A stretch of 64,000 nt of DNA from Hungatella sp. UBA3048 (GCA_002367105.1 DFCS01000020.1:186001-250000), one strand, 5' to 3'; positions 52,801 through 61,303 are shown, numbered from the stretch's first letter. The notes: generated by a model not told the origin, from the sequence alone. Numbers and translations: made by a program.

Positions 52801-52856
52801 AGGCGTAGGAATAGGATAATCCAGTTTTGGATTCTCTTGTTCCTATGCCTTTTTTA
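52801..52856 (+). terminator. Strong terminator of the RNA/cassette
   Basis: GGCGTAGGAA (52802-52811) pairs with TTCCTATGCC (52840-52849), inner AATCC/GGATT, followed by seven T. Confidence 0.9.
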
Positions 52857-52897
52857 CTTTATAGGAAATAAAAGCCAGGTGGTGCATAACTCATATT

Positions 52898-53941
52898 TTA
52901 GAATGAATCTTTATTATCTATTAACCATTTCTTAAATCCTTCAATATCATTCTTGGTAGTAAAATCAGATAGTGCTTGCTTTGCAGCTTGTTCCCATGGC
53001 TTAAAATGGAGTTCCTCATAATTTGTAATATGAGAATTATATTTAATCCTAGCTCGCTGTGTTTTATATGCACTACGGTAAGTTGTTTTAAATTTGTCTT
53101 TTTTAAGTTTTATTTCATAACCAAGCTCTTTACAGGTTTTTCCATCTTTATAGTAATTGTCACAATATTTTTCATCAGATCGAGTACTAGGAATAAAGTA
53201 CTTGCCGCAGTTCTCACATTCTTTAATTGGAATTTGAGAACTGGCCACTTTAAAATGCTCTAAACCAGCTATTTCAAACAAATCTTCTATACGGTAACTC
53301 ATTGTTATATTATTATTGCAACTAAGCACTATGTCACATCTCAAACTCATACTTGTATGGCCAAAATTAATATTGTGTTTTTGGGTAACTAGACTACAAT
53401 AATCACGACAATAGTTACAGGCATTTTCTAATGAATCTAACATAACACACTCATCAATAAGAACTTTAGCATCGCGAATACTGTTGTTAATACGCAATTG
53501 CTCTTCAGTCGACAGGTCATTGGTATTTAATCTAATATTTAATGTTACGATTTGATCTAAAAAAATTCTAATTCGTTCCAGTGCCCTTGTAAGCTCCAGC
53601 ATCATAATTTGCATTGTGGGTCCATAGATAATTCCAAATTGTCTTTTTAAAATCTCTTCAACATCATAAAAAAGTATTTCCTCTTTAGTAGGTTCGTCAA
53701 TATACAACTGTATTCTTTTTTTAAGTTCATTTATTAGTAAATTAGCCTCTATATTCGCAAGCTCAACAAAAATACTTCCGTAAGCTCTAGTTCCCATTAC
53801 AGCTCTATATTTAGTAGGAAAATCAGTTTTTTTAAGATAGTTGCCTATATCATCTATTTCATTAGACGAGTTAATTGGATAATATTGGAACCTATACTGT
53901 TTAAGCTCATCATCGATTGTTAAATTAACACATGTTTGCAT
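52898..53941 (-). CDS. DUF6076-like protein with zinc ribbon
   Basis: 347 residues, no membrane segment. The C-terminal third carries ECENCGKYFIPSTRSDEKYC followed by a spaced Cys (CKELG), a metal-binding ribbon seen in DUF6076-type proteins of Firmicutes, then basic helices (TTYRSAYKTQRARIKYN). A second Cys pair (ACNYCRDYC) lies near residue 175. Function unknown; such proteins are frequent on mobile elements. AAGGAGG precedes the ATG. It is divergent from the phage early operon, with shared regulatory repeats between. Confidence 0.65.
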   Translation of the reverse strand: MQTCVNLTIDDELKQYRFQYYPINSSNEIDDIGNYLKKTDFPTKYRAVMGTRAYGSIFVELANIEANLLINELKKRIQLYIDEPTKEEILFYDVEEILKRQFGIIYGPTMQIMMLELTRALERIRIFLDQIVTLNIRLNTNDLSTEEQLRINNSIRDAKVLIDECVMLDSLENACNYCRDYCSLVTQKHNINFGHTSMSLRCDIVLSCNNNITMSYRIEDLFEIAGLEHFKVASSQIPIKECENCGKYFIPSTRSDEKYCDNYYKDGKTCKELGYEIKLKKDKFKTTYRSAYKTQRARIKYNSHITNYEELHFKPWEQAAKQALSDFTTKNDIEGFKKWLIDNKDSF

Positions 53942-53961
53942 AAAATCCTCCTTTACTTAAA

Positions 53962-54070
53962 TAGACATTTTGTATTTTACTAAGTTGCGCTCATAGACTG
54001 TCTATAAAAATTATATTAAAAGTCTATGAATGAATGGGTTTTTGTGGTATTATACCCATATAGACATTTT
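53962..54070. promoter_or_regulatory. Divergent regulatory region with repeated operator-like sites
   Basis: TAGACATTTT occurs at 53962-53971 and 54061-54070. Between them lie the palindromes ATAGACTGTCTAT (53993-54005) and GGTATTATACC (54047-54057), the latter overlapping a -10-like TATTAT. Probably the control region for the divergent genes. Confidence 0.5.
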
Positions 54071-54107
54071 ATATAATGTTTGATAAAAAGTCAATAGGAG
54101 GTATTTA

Positions 54108-54317
54108 ATGAGAGAAAGAGAATGTCAATCAGCAACCGGAGGTCTAAATGACAAAAGGCTTTTAGACGCCAGCGAGGTTTGCTATTACCTAAGTCTGGGG
54201 AGAAACCGAGGGGTTGAGTTTGCTAAGTCGATTGGAGCGGAGCGAAAAATAGGCCGCCGATGCACCTATGATCGTGTGGTCATTGATCGCTATCTGGACG
54301 AGCAAACGGGGGTATAA
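54108..54317 (+). CDS. Excisionase/MerR-type helix-turn-helix protein
   Basis: 69 residues. The winged-helix pattern LLDASEVCYYLSLGRNRGVE, with RKIGRRCTYDRVVIDRYLDE, is like small excisionase or DNA-binding proteins of mobile elements. AGGAGG precedes the start by six bases. First gene of the rightward phage-like operon. Confidence 0.75.
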   Translation: MRERECQSATGGLNDKRLLDASEVCYYLSLGRNRGVEFAKSIGAERKIGRRCTYDRVVIDRYLDEQTGV

Positions 54318-54321
54318 GTCT

Positions 54322-54711
54322 ATGCAGCAAAATAAGCGCATGGGGCTAATGAAAGAAGCCCAAGACCGCACACCGATGCAGGAGGCGGCGGCAACCGTAC
54401 CTGACAGAACCATACCATTCGTGGTAATGGAGGCTTTACATACTGGAAAGGAAAATGCCATTAGTGCGCAAGCGTTATGTGATTTCCTTGGATTCAACAG
54501 CGTCCGGGAGCTGCAGCACGAGATTGCCAGAGAAAGAAATGCCGGAGCGGTAATACTATCTACCTGTCACGATGGAGGAGGCTATTTCCTGCCGAGCAGT
54601 GACCAGGAGGTGAAACAGTTTATAAGAACACTGGAATGCCGAGCCAGAAATACCTTTGCGGCTTTACGGTCAGCAAGAAACTATATAAGGCAACAGGGGG
54701 AAATAAAATAA
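54322..54711 (+). CDS. Phage winged-helix protein of unknown function
   Basis: 129 residues. The middle (VMEALHTGKENAISAQALCD, then LGFNSVRELQHEIARERNAG) resembles a winged helix, ending with a wing-like CHDGGGYFLP. The C-terminal helix is basic. Similar proteins sit before replication genes in Firmicute prophages. The start at 54322 has a GGGGG stretch upstream; a longer frame from 54268 overlaps the previous gene. Confidence 0.6.
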   Translation: MQQNKRMGLMKEAQDRTPMQEAAATVPDRTIPFVVMEALHTGKENAISAQALCDFLGFNSVRELQHEIARERNAGAVILSTCHDGGGYFLPSSDQEVKQFIRTLECRARNTFAALRSARNYIRQQGEIK

Positions 54712-55431
54712 ATGGCTAATAGGCGCATGTTTAGTCTTGACGTGGTGGATACGGATAATTTCCTTGAGATGTCCGCCACTGCGCAAAACTTGTATTTTCA
54801 TTTGGGGATGCGAGCAGACGATGACGGATTTGTGTCATCTCCCAAAAAAATAGCAAAGGTAGTTAATTGCGGTGAAGATGATTTGAGGCTACTCGTCACG
54901 AAAGGCTATATACAGCCATTTGAGAGCGGAGTTATTGTAATTCGGCACTGGGGGCAGAACAATTATATTCAGAAGGACAGATACAAGTCAACAATATACA
55001 TAAAAGAGCGTGAAATATTGAGGGTTGACAATGGAATTTACTCTCTGGATACAGACTGTATACAAGATGTTTCCAAAATGGAAGCACAGGTTAGGTTAGG
55101 TAAGGATAATAAAAGCTTTTGTGCAGCAGAAGCCGCACGAGATACTCCAGTGCTTGAAAAACAGAGAGATGATTTCGAGAAAATTTACACCATATATCCT
55201 AAAAAGCGGGGAAAGGCAAAAGCATTTGAATATTATCGCGGCTTTGTCGGAAAGACCGGGAGGTTGATTAATGGTCAAAGGTATCGCCTGGACCGGCGGC
55301 AGATATATATAGCTGTTGCTAGCTATGTGAATGAACGGCAGCAGGAAGGAACCGAAGTCGAATTTTACAAGAACTTTGATACCTTCATGAACAAGAATAT
55401 CCTTGACTACATAGAGGGGAGCGAAATATGA
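54712..55431 (+). CDS. Phage replication initiator (DnaD/replisome-organiser-like)
   Basis: 239 residues. The N-terminal winged helix (MFSLDVVDTDNFLEMSATAQ, LRLLVTKGYIQPF) is typical of phage replisome organisers. The C-terminal part (FEKIYTIYPKKRGKAKAFEY) matches the DnaD-like tail found before phage helicase genes. It probably binds the element's origin and recruits the helicase encoded next, with which it overlaps by 4 bp. Confidence 0.8.
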   Translation: MANRRMFSLDVVDTDNFLEMSATAQNLYFHLGMRADDDGFVSSPKKIAKVVNCGEDDLRLLVTKGYIQPFESGVIVIRHWGQNNYIQKDRYKSTIYIKEREILRVDNGIYSLDTDCIQDVSKMEAQVRLGKDNKSFCAAEAARDTPVLEKQRDDFEKIYTIYPKKRGKAKAFEYYRGFVGKTGRLINGQRYRLDRRQIYIAVASYVNERQQEGTEVEFYKNFDTFMNKNILDYIEGSEI

Positions 55432-56720
55432 GCAGATTAGCAGAACGATCAATTATAGGTGCGCTGCTGATGGATATCAACTCAATTAACACCGTTTATG
55501 ATGAACTCAGGCCGGAGATGTTCCGGGAGGAACTATACCAAAAAGTTTATATTGAAATTGTCAGGATGTATGATACTGGTGAACGAATTAATCTTGTAAA
55601 TCTGTCTCAGGGGCTACAAGGATATGGATATCCTGAAAACATTATCCTTGATGGACTGAGAGAGTGTATCAACTCAACAATGACCACAACAGAGATCAGG
55701 AGTTATGCGGATGTACTTACCAGTAATTACAAGGCTGCACAGTTATTGACTATATTAAACTCTGTTAAAGTATCGCCAGTTGATATTGAAAACCAAATTG
55801 GATTATTAATGAATGACCTTGAAGCCCTGAAAAGTTCAGAACATACAAAGCTGCGGAGCATGGTGCAGATTGTAGCAGAACATGAGAGGAGCCACTTTGC
55901 AGAGCATGAATCAAATGGTATCAACCTTGGATTCCCCCGGCTAGATGATATGCTTGTGGAACTGGAAAAGGGGGATATAACGGTTATAGGTGCGCGTCCG
56001 GCAGTTGGAAAGTCAGCTTTTGTGACGCAGATTATCCGGAGCCTGTCAACCAGCGGCAAACGTGGAGCATTTTATAACCTGGAAATGTCCGACAAGCAGA
56101 TTTATGAGAGGATGCTATCGTCAGAAACCGGTATCGGGCTAAAGCGGATACGAAAAGCGCAGGCTTATATAGGTGATGAACAGCCCAAGGTATCCGCGGC
56201 CAACAGCAAGATTAGTCAGTATCAGGTGATGGTTCGCAGCGGCTCGGTGAAGCCAACCGACATCAGGAATGAATGCCGACATCTGGATTTGGATTACATA
56301 GTTATTGATTACCTGCAATTAATGAAATCTGATACGTGGTATAGCAATCGAGCAAGCGAAGTCGGTGCCGTATCTAAAACGATTAAATCACTTGCAATGG
56401 AATTACAGGTACACATAATCTTATTATCCCAGCTAAACCGGGTAAGTGAAGGCAGGGATACCAAAGAACCGTCAATGGCAGAAATTCGCGAATCCGGGGA
56501 CGTGGAGCAGGACGCAAGTACTATAATTCTGCTATGGAACACTGATCCTGATGATATTAGTCAAAAGGGAGTCAAGGTTGAGAAGAACCGGCAGGGCGAA
56601 CTTGGAAAAATACCTTTTGGATTCGATGGGGCTACAATGCAGTTTGTTGAGAGAGAAGGTACCATAATAATGCAACAGGAGTGCTTTAAAAGGACTAAAA
56701 AGACACCATTTGATGATTAG
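55428..56720 (+). CDS. dnaB: Replicative DNA helicase, DnaB family
   Basis: 430 residues. The N-terminal DnaB domain (1-110, ERSIIGALLMDINSINTVYD) is followed by the RecA-like motor with Walker A GARPAVGKSAFVTQ near residue 191, Walker B region DYIVIDYLQLMKS near 289, and the C-terminal arginine-containing ESGDVEQDASTIILLWN. It is the element's own helicase, distinct from the chromosomal DnaB. Located right after the initiator gene. Confidence 0.95.
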   Translation: MSRLAERSIIGALLMDINSINTVYDELRPEMFREELYQKVYIEIVRMYDTGERINLVNLSQGLQGYGYPENIILDGLRECINSTMTTTEIRSYADVLTSNYKAAQLLTILNSVKVSPVDIENQIGLLMNDLEALKSSEHTKLRSMVQIVAEHERSHFAEHESNGINLGFPRLDDMLVELEKGDITVIGARPAVGKSAFVTQIIRSLSTSGKRGAFYNLEMSDKQIYERMLSSETGIGLKRIRKAQAYIGDEQPKVSAANSKISQYQVMVRSGSVKPTDIRNECRHLDLDYIVIDYLQLMKSDTWYSNRASEVGAVSKTIKSLAMELQVHIILLSQLNRVSEGRDTKEPSMAEIRESGDVEQDASTIILLWNTDPDDISQKGVKVEKNRQGELGKIPFGFDGATMQFVEREGTIIMQQECFKRTKKTPFDD

Positions 56721-56728
56721 GGGAAAAT

Positions 56729-56983
56729 ATGTTGAAGAATGAGCAATTGCAGCAAGAATTTGATTTATTTGCAGATGTGTGGAAGTTATTCAAATATGCG
56801 CAGCCGGTCGGCTCCAGGACGGATGTTAAATATTGGGATTCTGTAAACCAAAAAGTCATCGAGATTATGGAGAAATATCCAGGCGAATTTGCAACAGAAC
56901 TATCTTTGACAATCCTAAACGAACTGGAAAGAAAGGGGAATCTTTATGAAGATAAGGACACAGGATGCAAGGCGATTCCTTGA
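56729..56983 (+). CDS. Small phage protein of unknown function
   Basis: 84 residues, acidic, helical (EQLQQEFDLFADVWKLFKYA). Starts eight bases after dnaB with a GGGG site. Similar short proteins follow helicase genes in Firmicute phages. No family recognised. Confidence 0.6.
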   Translation: MLKNEQLQQEFDLFADVWKLFKYAQPVGSRTDVKYWDSVNQKVIEIMEKYPGEFATELSLTILNELERKGNLYEDKDTGCKAIP

Positions 56984-57167
56984 ATTAAGCGAGTGCTATA
57001 TCGAAGATTGTATGAATGGGTGTGGTATTTACGTAAAGAGTCGCTACAGCCGAAATTCGGTACTGGCTGGAAAGTATGAAGACGAAGCTAGGGCAAAAGG
57101 GGTAATGCATGAGATTTGTATCGCAGAGTCCAGGCTGGAGCGGATTTTCTATATGCCGCCGGACTGA
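56946..57167 (+). CDS. Small phage protein of unknown function
   Basis: 73 residues. It overlaps the preceding gene by 38 bp in another frame and has AAAGGGG before its ATG. It contains three Cys (CYIEDCMNGC) and a helical basic end. Function unknown. Confidence 0.5.
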   Translation: MKIRTQDARRFLELSECYIEDCMNGCGIYVKSRYSRNSVLAGKYEDEARAKGVMHEICIAESRLERIFYMPPD

Positions 57168-57275
57168 CAATATGTTAACTTATTAAACATTTGGGTGTGG
57201 ATGTTGATAAGGCAATGAGATAGGGTGGTTACTGCACACTAAAAGGTAGTAACCACAGGAAAGGAGGGAGTCCGG

Positions 57276-58112
57276 TTGTATTGCGTAATTCAGCAAGTAG
57301 AGATTAAGAAGCTTCCCAAGGGAGAGCCCAAGCGGATAGAAACCCATGAAACCACCTGGACTATGAATGGGGTAAATGGCTCCACCTATGGATACCGCTA
57401 TAGTGACGATTGCTTTGACCGCCAGATCAGGAAGGCATACCGTATCAGCATTCATGAAAGTTACCGGGAGGGCGGTAAGGTTCGTAAGAAGCAGACGGTA
57501 ATATGCACCATAGGTTATTATTCAATCATAGATTGGGGAAGTTGGATCGGGGACTACATCACTGGCAGCAGATGGGAAGATAAAGTGGAAGCCCTGGGCC
57601 TGCCGGAAGAAGAACTTACAGATATGATCTATAAGAAATTCCAACCTATCATTGACCAGGTGGAAGCTGAATTTCAGCAGACAGAGGAATATAAGGCTAG
57701 AGAAGAACACAGGCGCATTTTAAAGGAGCATCAACAAAGGGTAGATGAGTTTACGGAGATATACGACACCAGCCGGAACGAATATGACCATTGTTACGAT
57801 GTGTATGGGAAGCTGCGGAACCCTGAGCAGTTGAAGAAGGTTAAGGCGGACTATAAGGCAAGGCAAGAGTATGAAAGGAGGAGCCAGAAGCAGAGCCGTA
57901 GTTATTACGAGAATTTCTACAGTAACTACAACAGGAGTAGTTCCAATAGCTTTGGTTCTGCAGGCGGCCAACGAAATGAAGAAAACAAATCCACTCTTAA
58001 ACAGTTTTACCGGACGCTTTCTAAGGCATATCACCCGGATAGTAATCCTGGGAAAGATACATCTGAGGAAATGAAGCTTCTGAATCAGATTAAAATTGAT
58101 TGGGGGCTGTAG
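57276..58112 (+). CDS. J-domain protein with phage-type N-terminus
   Basis: 278 residues. The N-terminal 110 residues form an unrecognised globular domain with many Tyr and Trp (YSIIDWGSWIGDYITGSRWE). A long charged helix follows (about 125-205), then a Gly/Ser linker and a C-terminal J-domain with the HPD motif in FYRTLSKAYHPDSNPGKDTS. It should stimulate a DnaK-type chaperone, perhaps in remodelling the replication complex as lambda systems do. The start is TTG at 57276, set by AAAGGAGGGAG. Confidence 0.75.
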   Translation: MYCVIQQVEIKKLPKGEPKRIETHETTWTMNGVNGSTYGYRYSDDCFDRQIRKAYRISIHESYREGGKVRKKQTVICTIGYYSIIDWGSWIGDYITGSRWEDKVEALGLPEEELTDMIYKKFQPIIDQVEAEFQQTEEYKAREEHRRILKEHQQRVDEFTEIYDTSRNEYDHCYDVYGKLRNPEQLKKVKADYKARQEYERRSQKQSRSYYENFYSNYNRSSSNSFGSAGGQRNEENKSTLKQFYRTLSKAYHPDSNPGKDTSEEMKLLNQIKIDWGL

Positions 58113-58185
58113 TGGTTAGGTATGATGGGATTTATAAATCAAAGGCGCAGACCTTGAAATTAAAAAGAAAGGATTTTAGACGATT

Positions 58186-58473
58186 ATGAATGATAACACA
58201 GGAGCAAGTAAATTACATGCTGTAATAAAAGAAATTGCGGTTAGATGCCTCGAAAACCGAAAGATAACTGGGGTTAATACTGGAGTATATAACGGTTCTG
58301 CTATTGTAATAAGCGAACAGCTTCCAATACCGATGAGTATGGTTACAGGTAATCTGAAGAACAAACTTGTAAGCGGTGATAAAGTGGTACTGTTGCGTAA
58401 CAACGGAGGGCAAGAGTATTACATATTGGAAATAACAGGAAAACCCTTTCTTATTAATAGCGGAGAGTATTAG
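58186..58473 (+). CDS. DUF2577-like phage tail protein
   Basis: 95 residues: MNDNTGASKLHAVIKEIAVR, then ISEQLPIPMSMVTGNLKNKL and the barrel end GDKVVLLRNNGGQEYYILEI. This matches DUF2577 (XkdR-like) proteins of contractile phage tails and PBSX-like particles, where they lie beside the tail hub gene. Two bases separate it from the hub gene. Confidence 0.75.
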   Translation: MNDNTGASKLHAVIKEIAVRCLENRKITGVNTGVYNGSAIVISEQLPIPMSMVTGNLKNKLVSGDKVVLLRNNGGQEYYILEITGKPFLINSGEY

Positions 58474-58475
58474 AA

Positions 58476-59432
58476 ATGGAATTATTAGTAAAAACACAAG
58501 GTCAGATTTATGATATATCCGAAACCTGTACAGAACTTTCATGGAGTGATGTTCTGAACGATGGGGCGAGCAGTTTAGATGTTTCTTATATCAGTGATGG
58601 GTTTATTGTAGAAAATGGTGATATTGTTCGATTATCAGATAACAATGGGGCTAATGGTATTTTTATGGGGAGAATATTTACAGTATCAGGAAGCGAGGAT
58701 GGAATTGTAAAATTTAAGGCTTATGATCAGCTCCGTTATACAAAAACAAAAGCAATTATTGTCCTTGAAAATGGTACACTTAAAAACCTAGTTCAGAATA
58801 TGTGTGCGTATCTTTCCTTGTCAGTAGGAACAGTGGAAGATTCGGGATATATTCTTGATCCTATAGCTGTCATGGATAAGTCGTGGTTAGATCAGGTCAT
58901 AGAGTCAATATATAAGACGTACCATGGAATGGAAGCTCATGATTTATTCTGCCTGCGTGATGAATACGGTTCTATATGCCTCTGGAACATGCGAAATTTA
59001 CAACTTCCTCTAGTACTGGGTGATAATAGTTTGTGTACTGGGTACACTTGGAAGAAATCCATTGATGGTAATTTTTATAACCTCATAAAGATTGGTTGGG
59101 GTGATGAATCAGCTGGTCAGATTGATATCAGATCTGCAATAGACCCGGAGTCGGCAAAAAAGTATGGCATCCTACAGCTTTTTGAAATATCCTCCAATAT
59201 TGATAATGCTGCAAAAGCGCAAGATCGTGCCAATAAAATGTTAGAAGTTTATAACCATGAAGAAGAAACATTGGAATTAGAATGTTTTGGAGATTTAAGG
59301 ATACGTGCAGGAAACAGCTTTTATGGAAGCATAGAGGACATTAGTTTGAACCGGCGGTTAATTGTACAAAGGGTCACGCATAATTTCATGCCTATACATA
59401 CTATGTCCTTGGAGGTAATGACAGGAAGCTAA
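58476..59432 (+). CDS. Phage tail hub protein, XkdQ-like
   Basis: 318 residues. It starts with MELLVKTQGQIYDISETCTE and has the hub-type features WSDVLNDGASSLDVSYISDG, NGANGIFMGRIFTVSGSEDG and IVQRVTHNFMPIHTMSLEV. XkdQ-type proteins form the hub under contractile tails. In PBSX-like operons XkdQ precedes the DUF2577 gene; here the order is reversed and the rest of the tail module is missing. Confidence 0.8.
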   Translation: MELLVKTQGQIYDISETCTELSWSDVLNDGASSLDVSYISDGFIVENGDIVRLSDNNGANGIFMGRIFTVSGSEDGIVKFKAYDQLRYTKTKAIIVLENGTLKNLVQNMCAYLSLSVGTVEDSGYILDPIAVMDKSWLDQVIESIYKTYHGMEAHDLFCLRDEYGSICLWNMRNLQLPLVLGDNSLCTGYTWKKSIDGNFYNLIKIGWGDESAGQIDIRSAIDPESAKKYGILQLFEISSNIDNAAKAQDRANKMLEVYNHEEETLELECFGDLRIRAGNSFYGSIEDISLNRRLIVQRVTHNFMPIHTMSLEVMTGS

Positions 59433-59464
59433 TAAGACATATTCCCCAATATATAGAGGGAAGA

Positions 59465-59647
59465 ATGGATTTGTATGGAGAGGACAATGAAGACAAGCCA
59501 TGCCCCCCCCCCAACCTCCTAGACGACTACACCGACCACAACCAGTCACTGGCCCTTGAAATAGTGAAGTACATAATGCCACGAATTATATTCGTTACGA
59601 GTTGCGGGCTGATATTAGCGGTGTGTGCGTATTTAGAGGTACTTTGA
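59465..59647 (+). CDS. Small membrane protein with a C-tract
   Basis: 60 residues: an acidic, Pro-containing head and one C-terminal membrane segment (IIFVTSCGLILAVCAYLEVL). GAGGGAAG precedes the ATG. A run of ten C at 59503-59512 encodes CPPP and would be prone to slippage. May belong to the lysis or holin group with the next genes. Confidence 0.5.
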   Translation: MDLYGEDNEDKPCPPPNLLDDYTDHNQSLALEIVKYIMPRIIFVTSCGLILAVCAYLEVL

Positions 59648-59662
59648 AAGGAGGTAAGAAAG

Positions 59663-59812
59663 ATAGAAGAATGGGAAAGAGTATGCCAACGAGCTGACCG
59701 ATTGGCAAATATGGCGTACAAAATAAGCATAATCGGGGTACTTCTGACTATAGTAGCGAACTTAGATAAGATAGTATTTTTTGTACGTTATGTACTAGCT
59801 TATCCGCATTAG
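59663..59812 (+). CDS. XhlA/holin-like small membrane protein with ATA in the start position
   Basis: The frame reads (I)EEWERVCQRADRLANMAY followed by one membrane segment KISIIGVLLTIVANLDKIVF. Haemolysin XhlA-like phage proteins have this amphipathic head plus one span. A textbook AAAGGAGG site at 59647-59654 points to 59663, where ATA stands in place of ATG. The end overlaps the convergent gene. Either a rare start or a silenced gene. Confidence 0.45.
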   Translation: MEEWERVCQRADRLANMAYKISIIGVLLTIVANLDKIVFFVRYVLAYPH

Positions 59813-60158
59813 CAAACAACGATATTAGAACGCCAATCACTGAAATTATAAATGCCTTATTAGATCTCAGCACAGCAGATAATGATTTATCCATTGCCTT
59901 GTCAGCCTGACTTTTTGCTAAAGTAGCAAGCGTCTCTGAGGAAATTGCCTGTTTTTGAGCGCTCTGAGCAATATCTTCTATGGCAGAGATCTGGCGGTCC
60001 ATATTTTCAGAGAGCCCAGTAAATTTTGAATCTAAATGCCTGTTGATTTGGGTGGCATCGCTGACGCTTGATTCCTTAAGGGCTTTTATATCTTCCTCTG
60101 AAGCTTTGACAGTTGTGTTTGGCGAAGGGGACTTAAGAAAAATATCAAGTGACGACAT
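59748..60158 (-). CDS. Coiled-coil membrane protein, XhlA-like
   Basis: 136 residues. A helical, charged N-terminal part with heptads (SAIEDIAQSAQKQAISSETL) is followed by one C-terminal membrane segment FIISVIGVLISLFANADKLV. The membrane end resembles that of the oppositely oriented gene it overlaps. AGAGGAAG precedes the start at 60158. Possibly part of a lysis or immunity function; unsupported beyond the layout. Confidence 0.55.
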   Translation of the reverse strand: MSSLDIFLKSPSPNTTVKASEEDIKALKESSVSDATQINRHLDSKFTGLSENMDRQISAIEDIAQSAQKQAISSETLATLAKSQADKAMDKSLSAVLRSNKAFIISVIGVLISLFANADKLVHNVQKILSYLSSLL

Positions 60159-60256
60159 ATATAATCTTCCTCTCATGTATATTTAGCTCAATTTCTGAGC
60201 TTGTAAGTACATTATAAGACTGGAAGAATATGGAATCAATCCCAAGGAGGTATTTT

Positions 60257-60625
60257 ATCGAACGAAATAATTCAGATCAATTACGAATCTGAAAACCCAA
60301 CGATATCATCCCGAGACCTGCACGAAGGGCTTGGAATCGAAAAAAGATTTAGTGCATGGTTTGATACAAACAGCACTGGATTTATTGAAAGCGAAGATTA
60401 TACCCCGTACCTTTGGGTACACCCCCAAAACAAGCAGGAATTTACAGAAGAAGGAACAGGCTATGAGGTATACAACATTGATGTTGAAAACCCACAAGGC
60501 GGCAGACCTACACGGAAGGAATCCTTCTTAACTTGGGTTATGCGAAACAATCTATCACTCAGGCTGAACACATTTACATCTTGTCAGAACGTGGCTATGC
60601 GAAACTGATTAAGATAATGAATTAG
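60257..60625 (+). pseudogene. Broken phage antirepressor/Rha-like gene
   Basis: After AAGGAGG (60244-60250) the bases ATCGAACGAAATA stand where ATGAACGAAATA would give MNEIIQINYESENPT, so the start seems split by an extra C. The frame continues with ISSRDLHEGLGIEKRFSAWF, an AntA-type antirepressor sequence, and breaks near 60515; another frame completes it with YAKQSITQAEHIYILSERGY and ends at 60625. Two lesions make it inactive. Confidence 0.7.
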
Positions 60626-60689
60626 ATTCACGACAAACTGTAAAATTATTCTACCAGAGGCAAGCCACATAAGCAGGCTAATAAAGGAG

Positions 60690-61166
60690 GTGAGACTAAT
60701 AGCAAAATATGAATACTGGCTTACGCCTGAGGGATTGCTACTGATAGAAGCGTGGGCGCGTGATGGATTGACCGATGAACAGATCGCTCATAATATGGGA
60801 GTAGCTTACTCTACGCTGCGTGTATGGCGTGATAAATATCCGGCACTTTCGGCGGCCCTAAAAAGAGGGAAAGAAGTAGTTGATATACAGGTAGAAAATG
60901 CCCTGCTAAAACGCGCACTTGGGTATCAGTACAAAGAAGTGAAGACGGAAGAATATCGGGTGAAAGACGGACCGGTTAAGAATGTTACAACAACCATAAA
61001 GGAAGTTGTGCCGGATACCACAGCCCAGATATTCTGGTTAAAGAATCGTAAACCGGAAGTATGGAGGGATAAACAGAACGTGGAATTATCAGGAGAGATT
61101 AAGACAACCAATCCTTACGAAGGTTTAACCACGGAAGAGTTAAAGAAGCTGATACATAATGGATAG
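60690..61166 (+). CDS. Phage terminase small subunit-like protein
   Basis: 155-158 residues. A helix-turn-helix near the N-terminus (LTDEQIAHNMGVAYSTLRVW) and a central ENALLKRALGYQYKE region, then DTTAQIFWLKNRKPEVWRDK, match small terminase or related phage packaging proteins. The span given begins at GTG 60690, which lies inside the AAAGGAGGTG site; by spacing and family N-terminus (AKYEYWLTPEG) the expected start is 60699, where the codon is ATA. No large terminase gene follows. Confidence 0.72.
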   Translation: MRLIAKYEYWLTPEGLLLIEAWARDGLTDEQIAHNMGVAYSTLRVWRDKYPALSAALKRGKEVVDIQVENALLKRALGYQYKEVKTEEYRVKDGPVKNVTTTIKEVVPDTTAQIFWLKNRKPEVWRDKQNVELSGEIKTTNPYEGLTTEELKKLIHNG

Positions 61167-61303
61167 AAAAAGCTTAATCAGAAACACAAAAACAGAGCCG
61201 AAAATTCGGCTGAGTTAACTACTTTTTAGGGTGGAGAACTCCACTCTGGAAGGGAGCCGGTCTGTAAAATATAAGATGATTTACCAGAAAGTAAGGTGAT
61301 ATT

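Noticed and set aside
49052..52900. A CD-NTase, TIR, Cap4-like nuclease or TatD gene that would make the cassette a classical CBASS or Qat locus
   Set aside because: None is found on either strand around the cassette, so the locus is not assigned to those systems.
61190..61215. GCCGAA/TTCGGC hairpin after the terminase-like gene as terminator
   Set aside because: Short stem and the T-run is 15 bases away; support is too weak.
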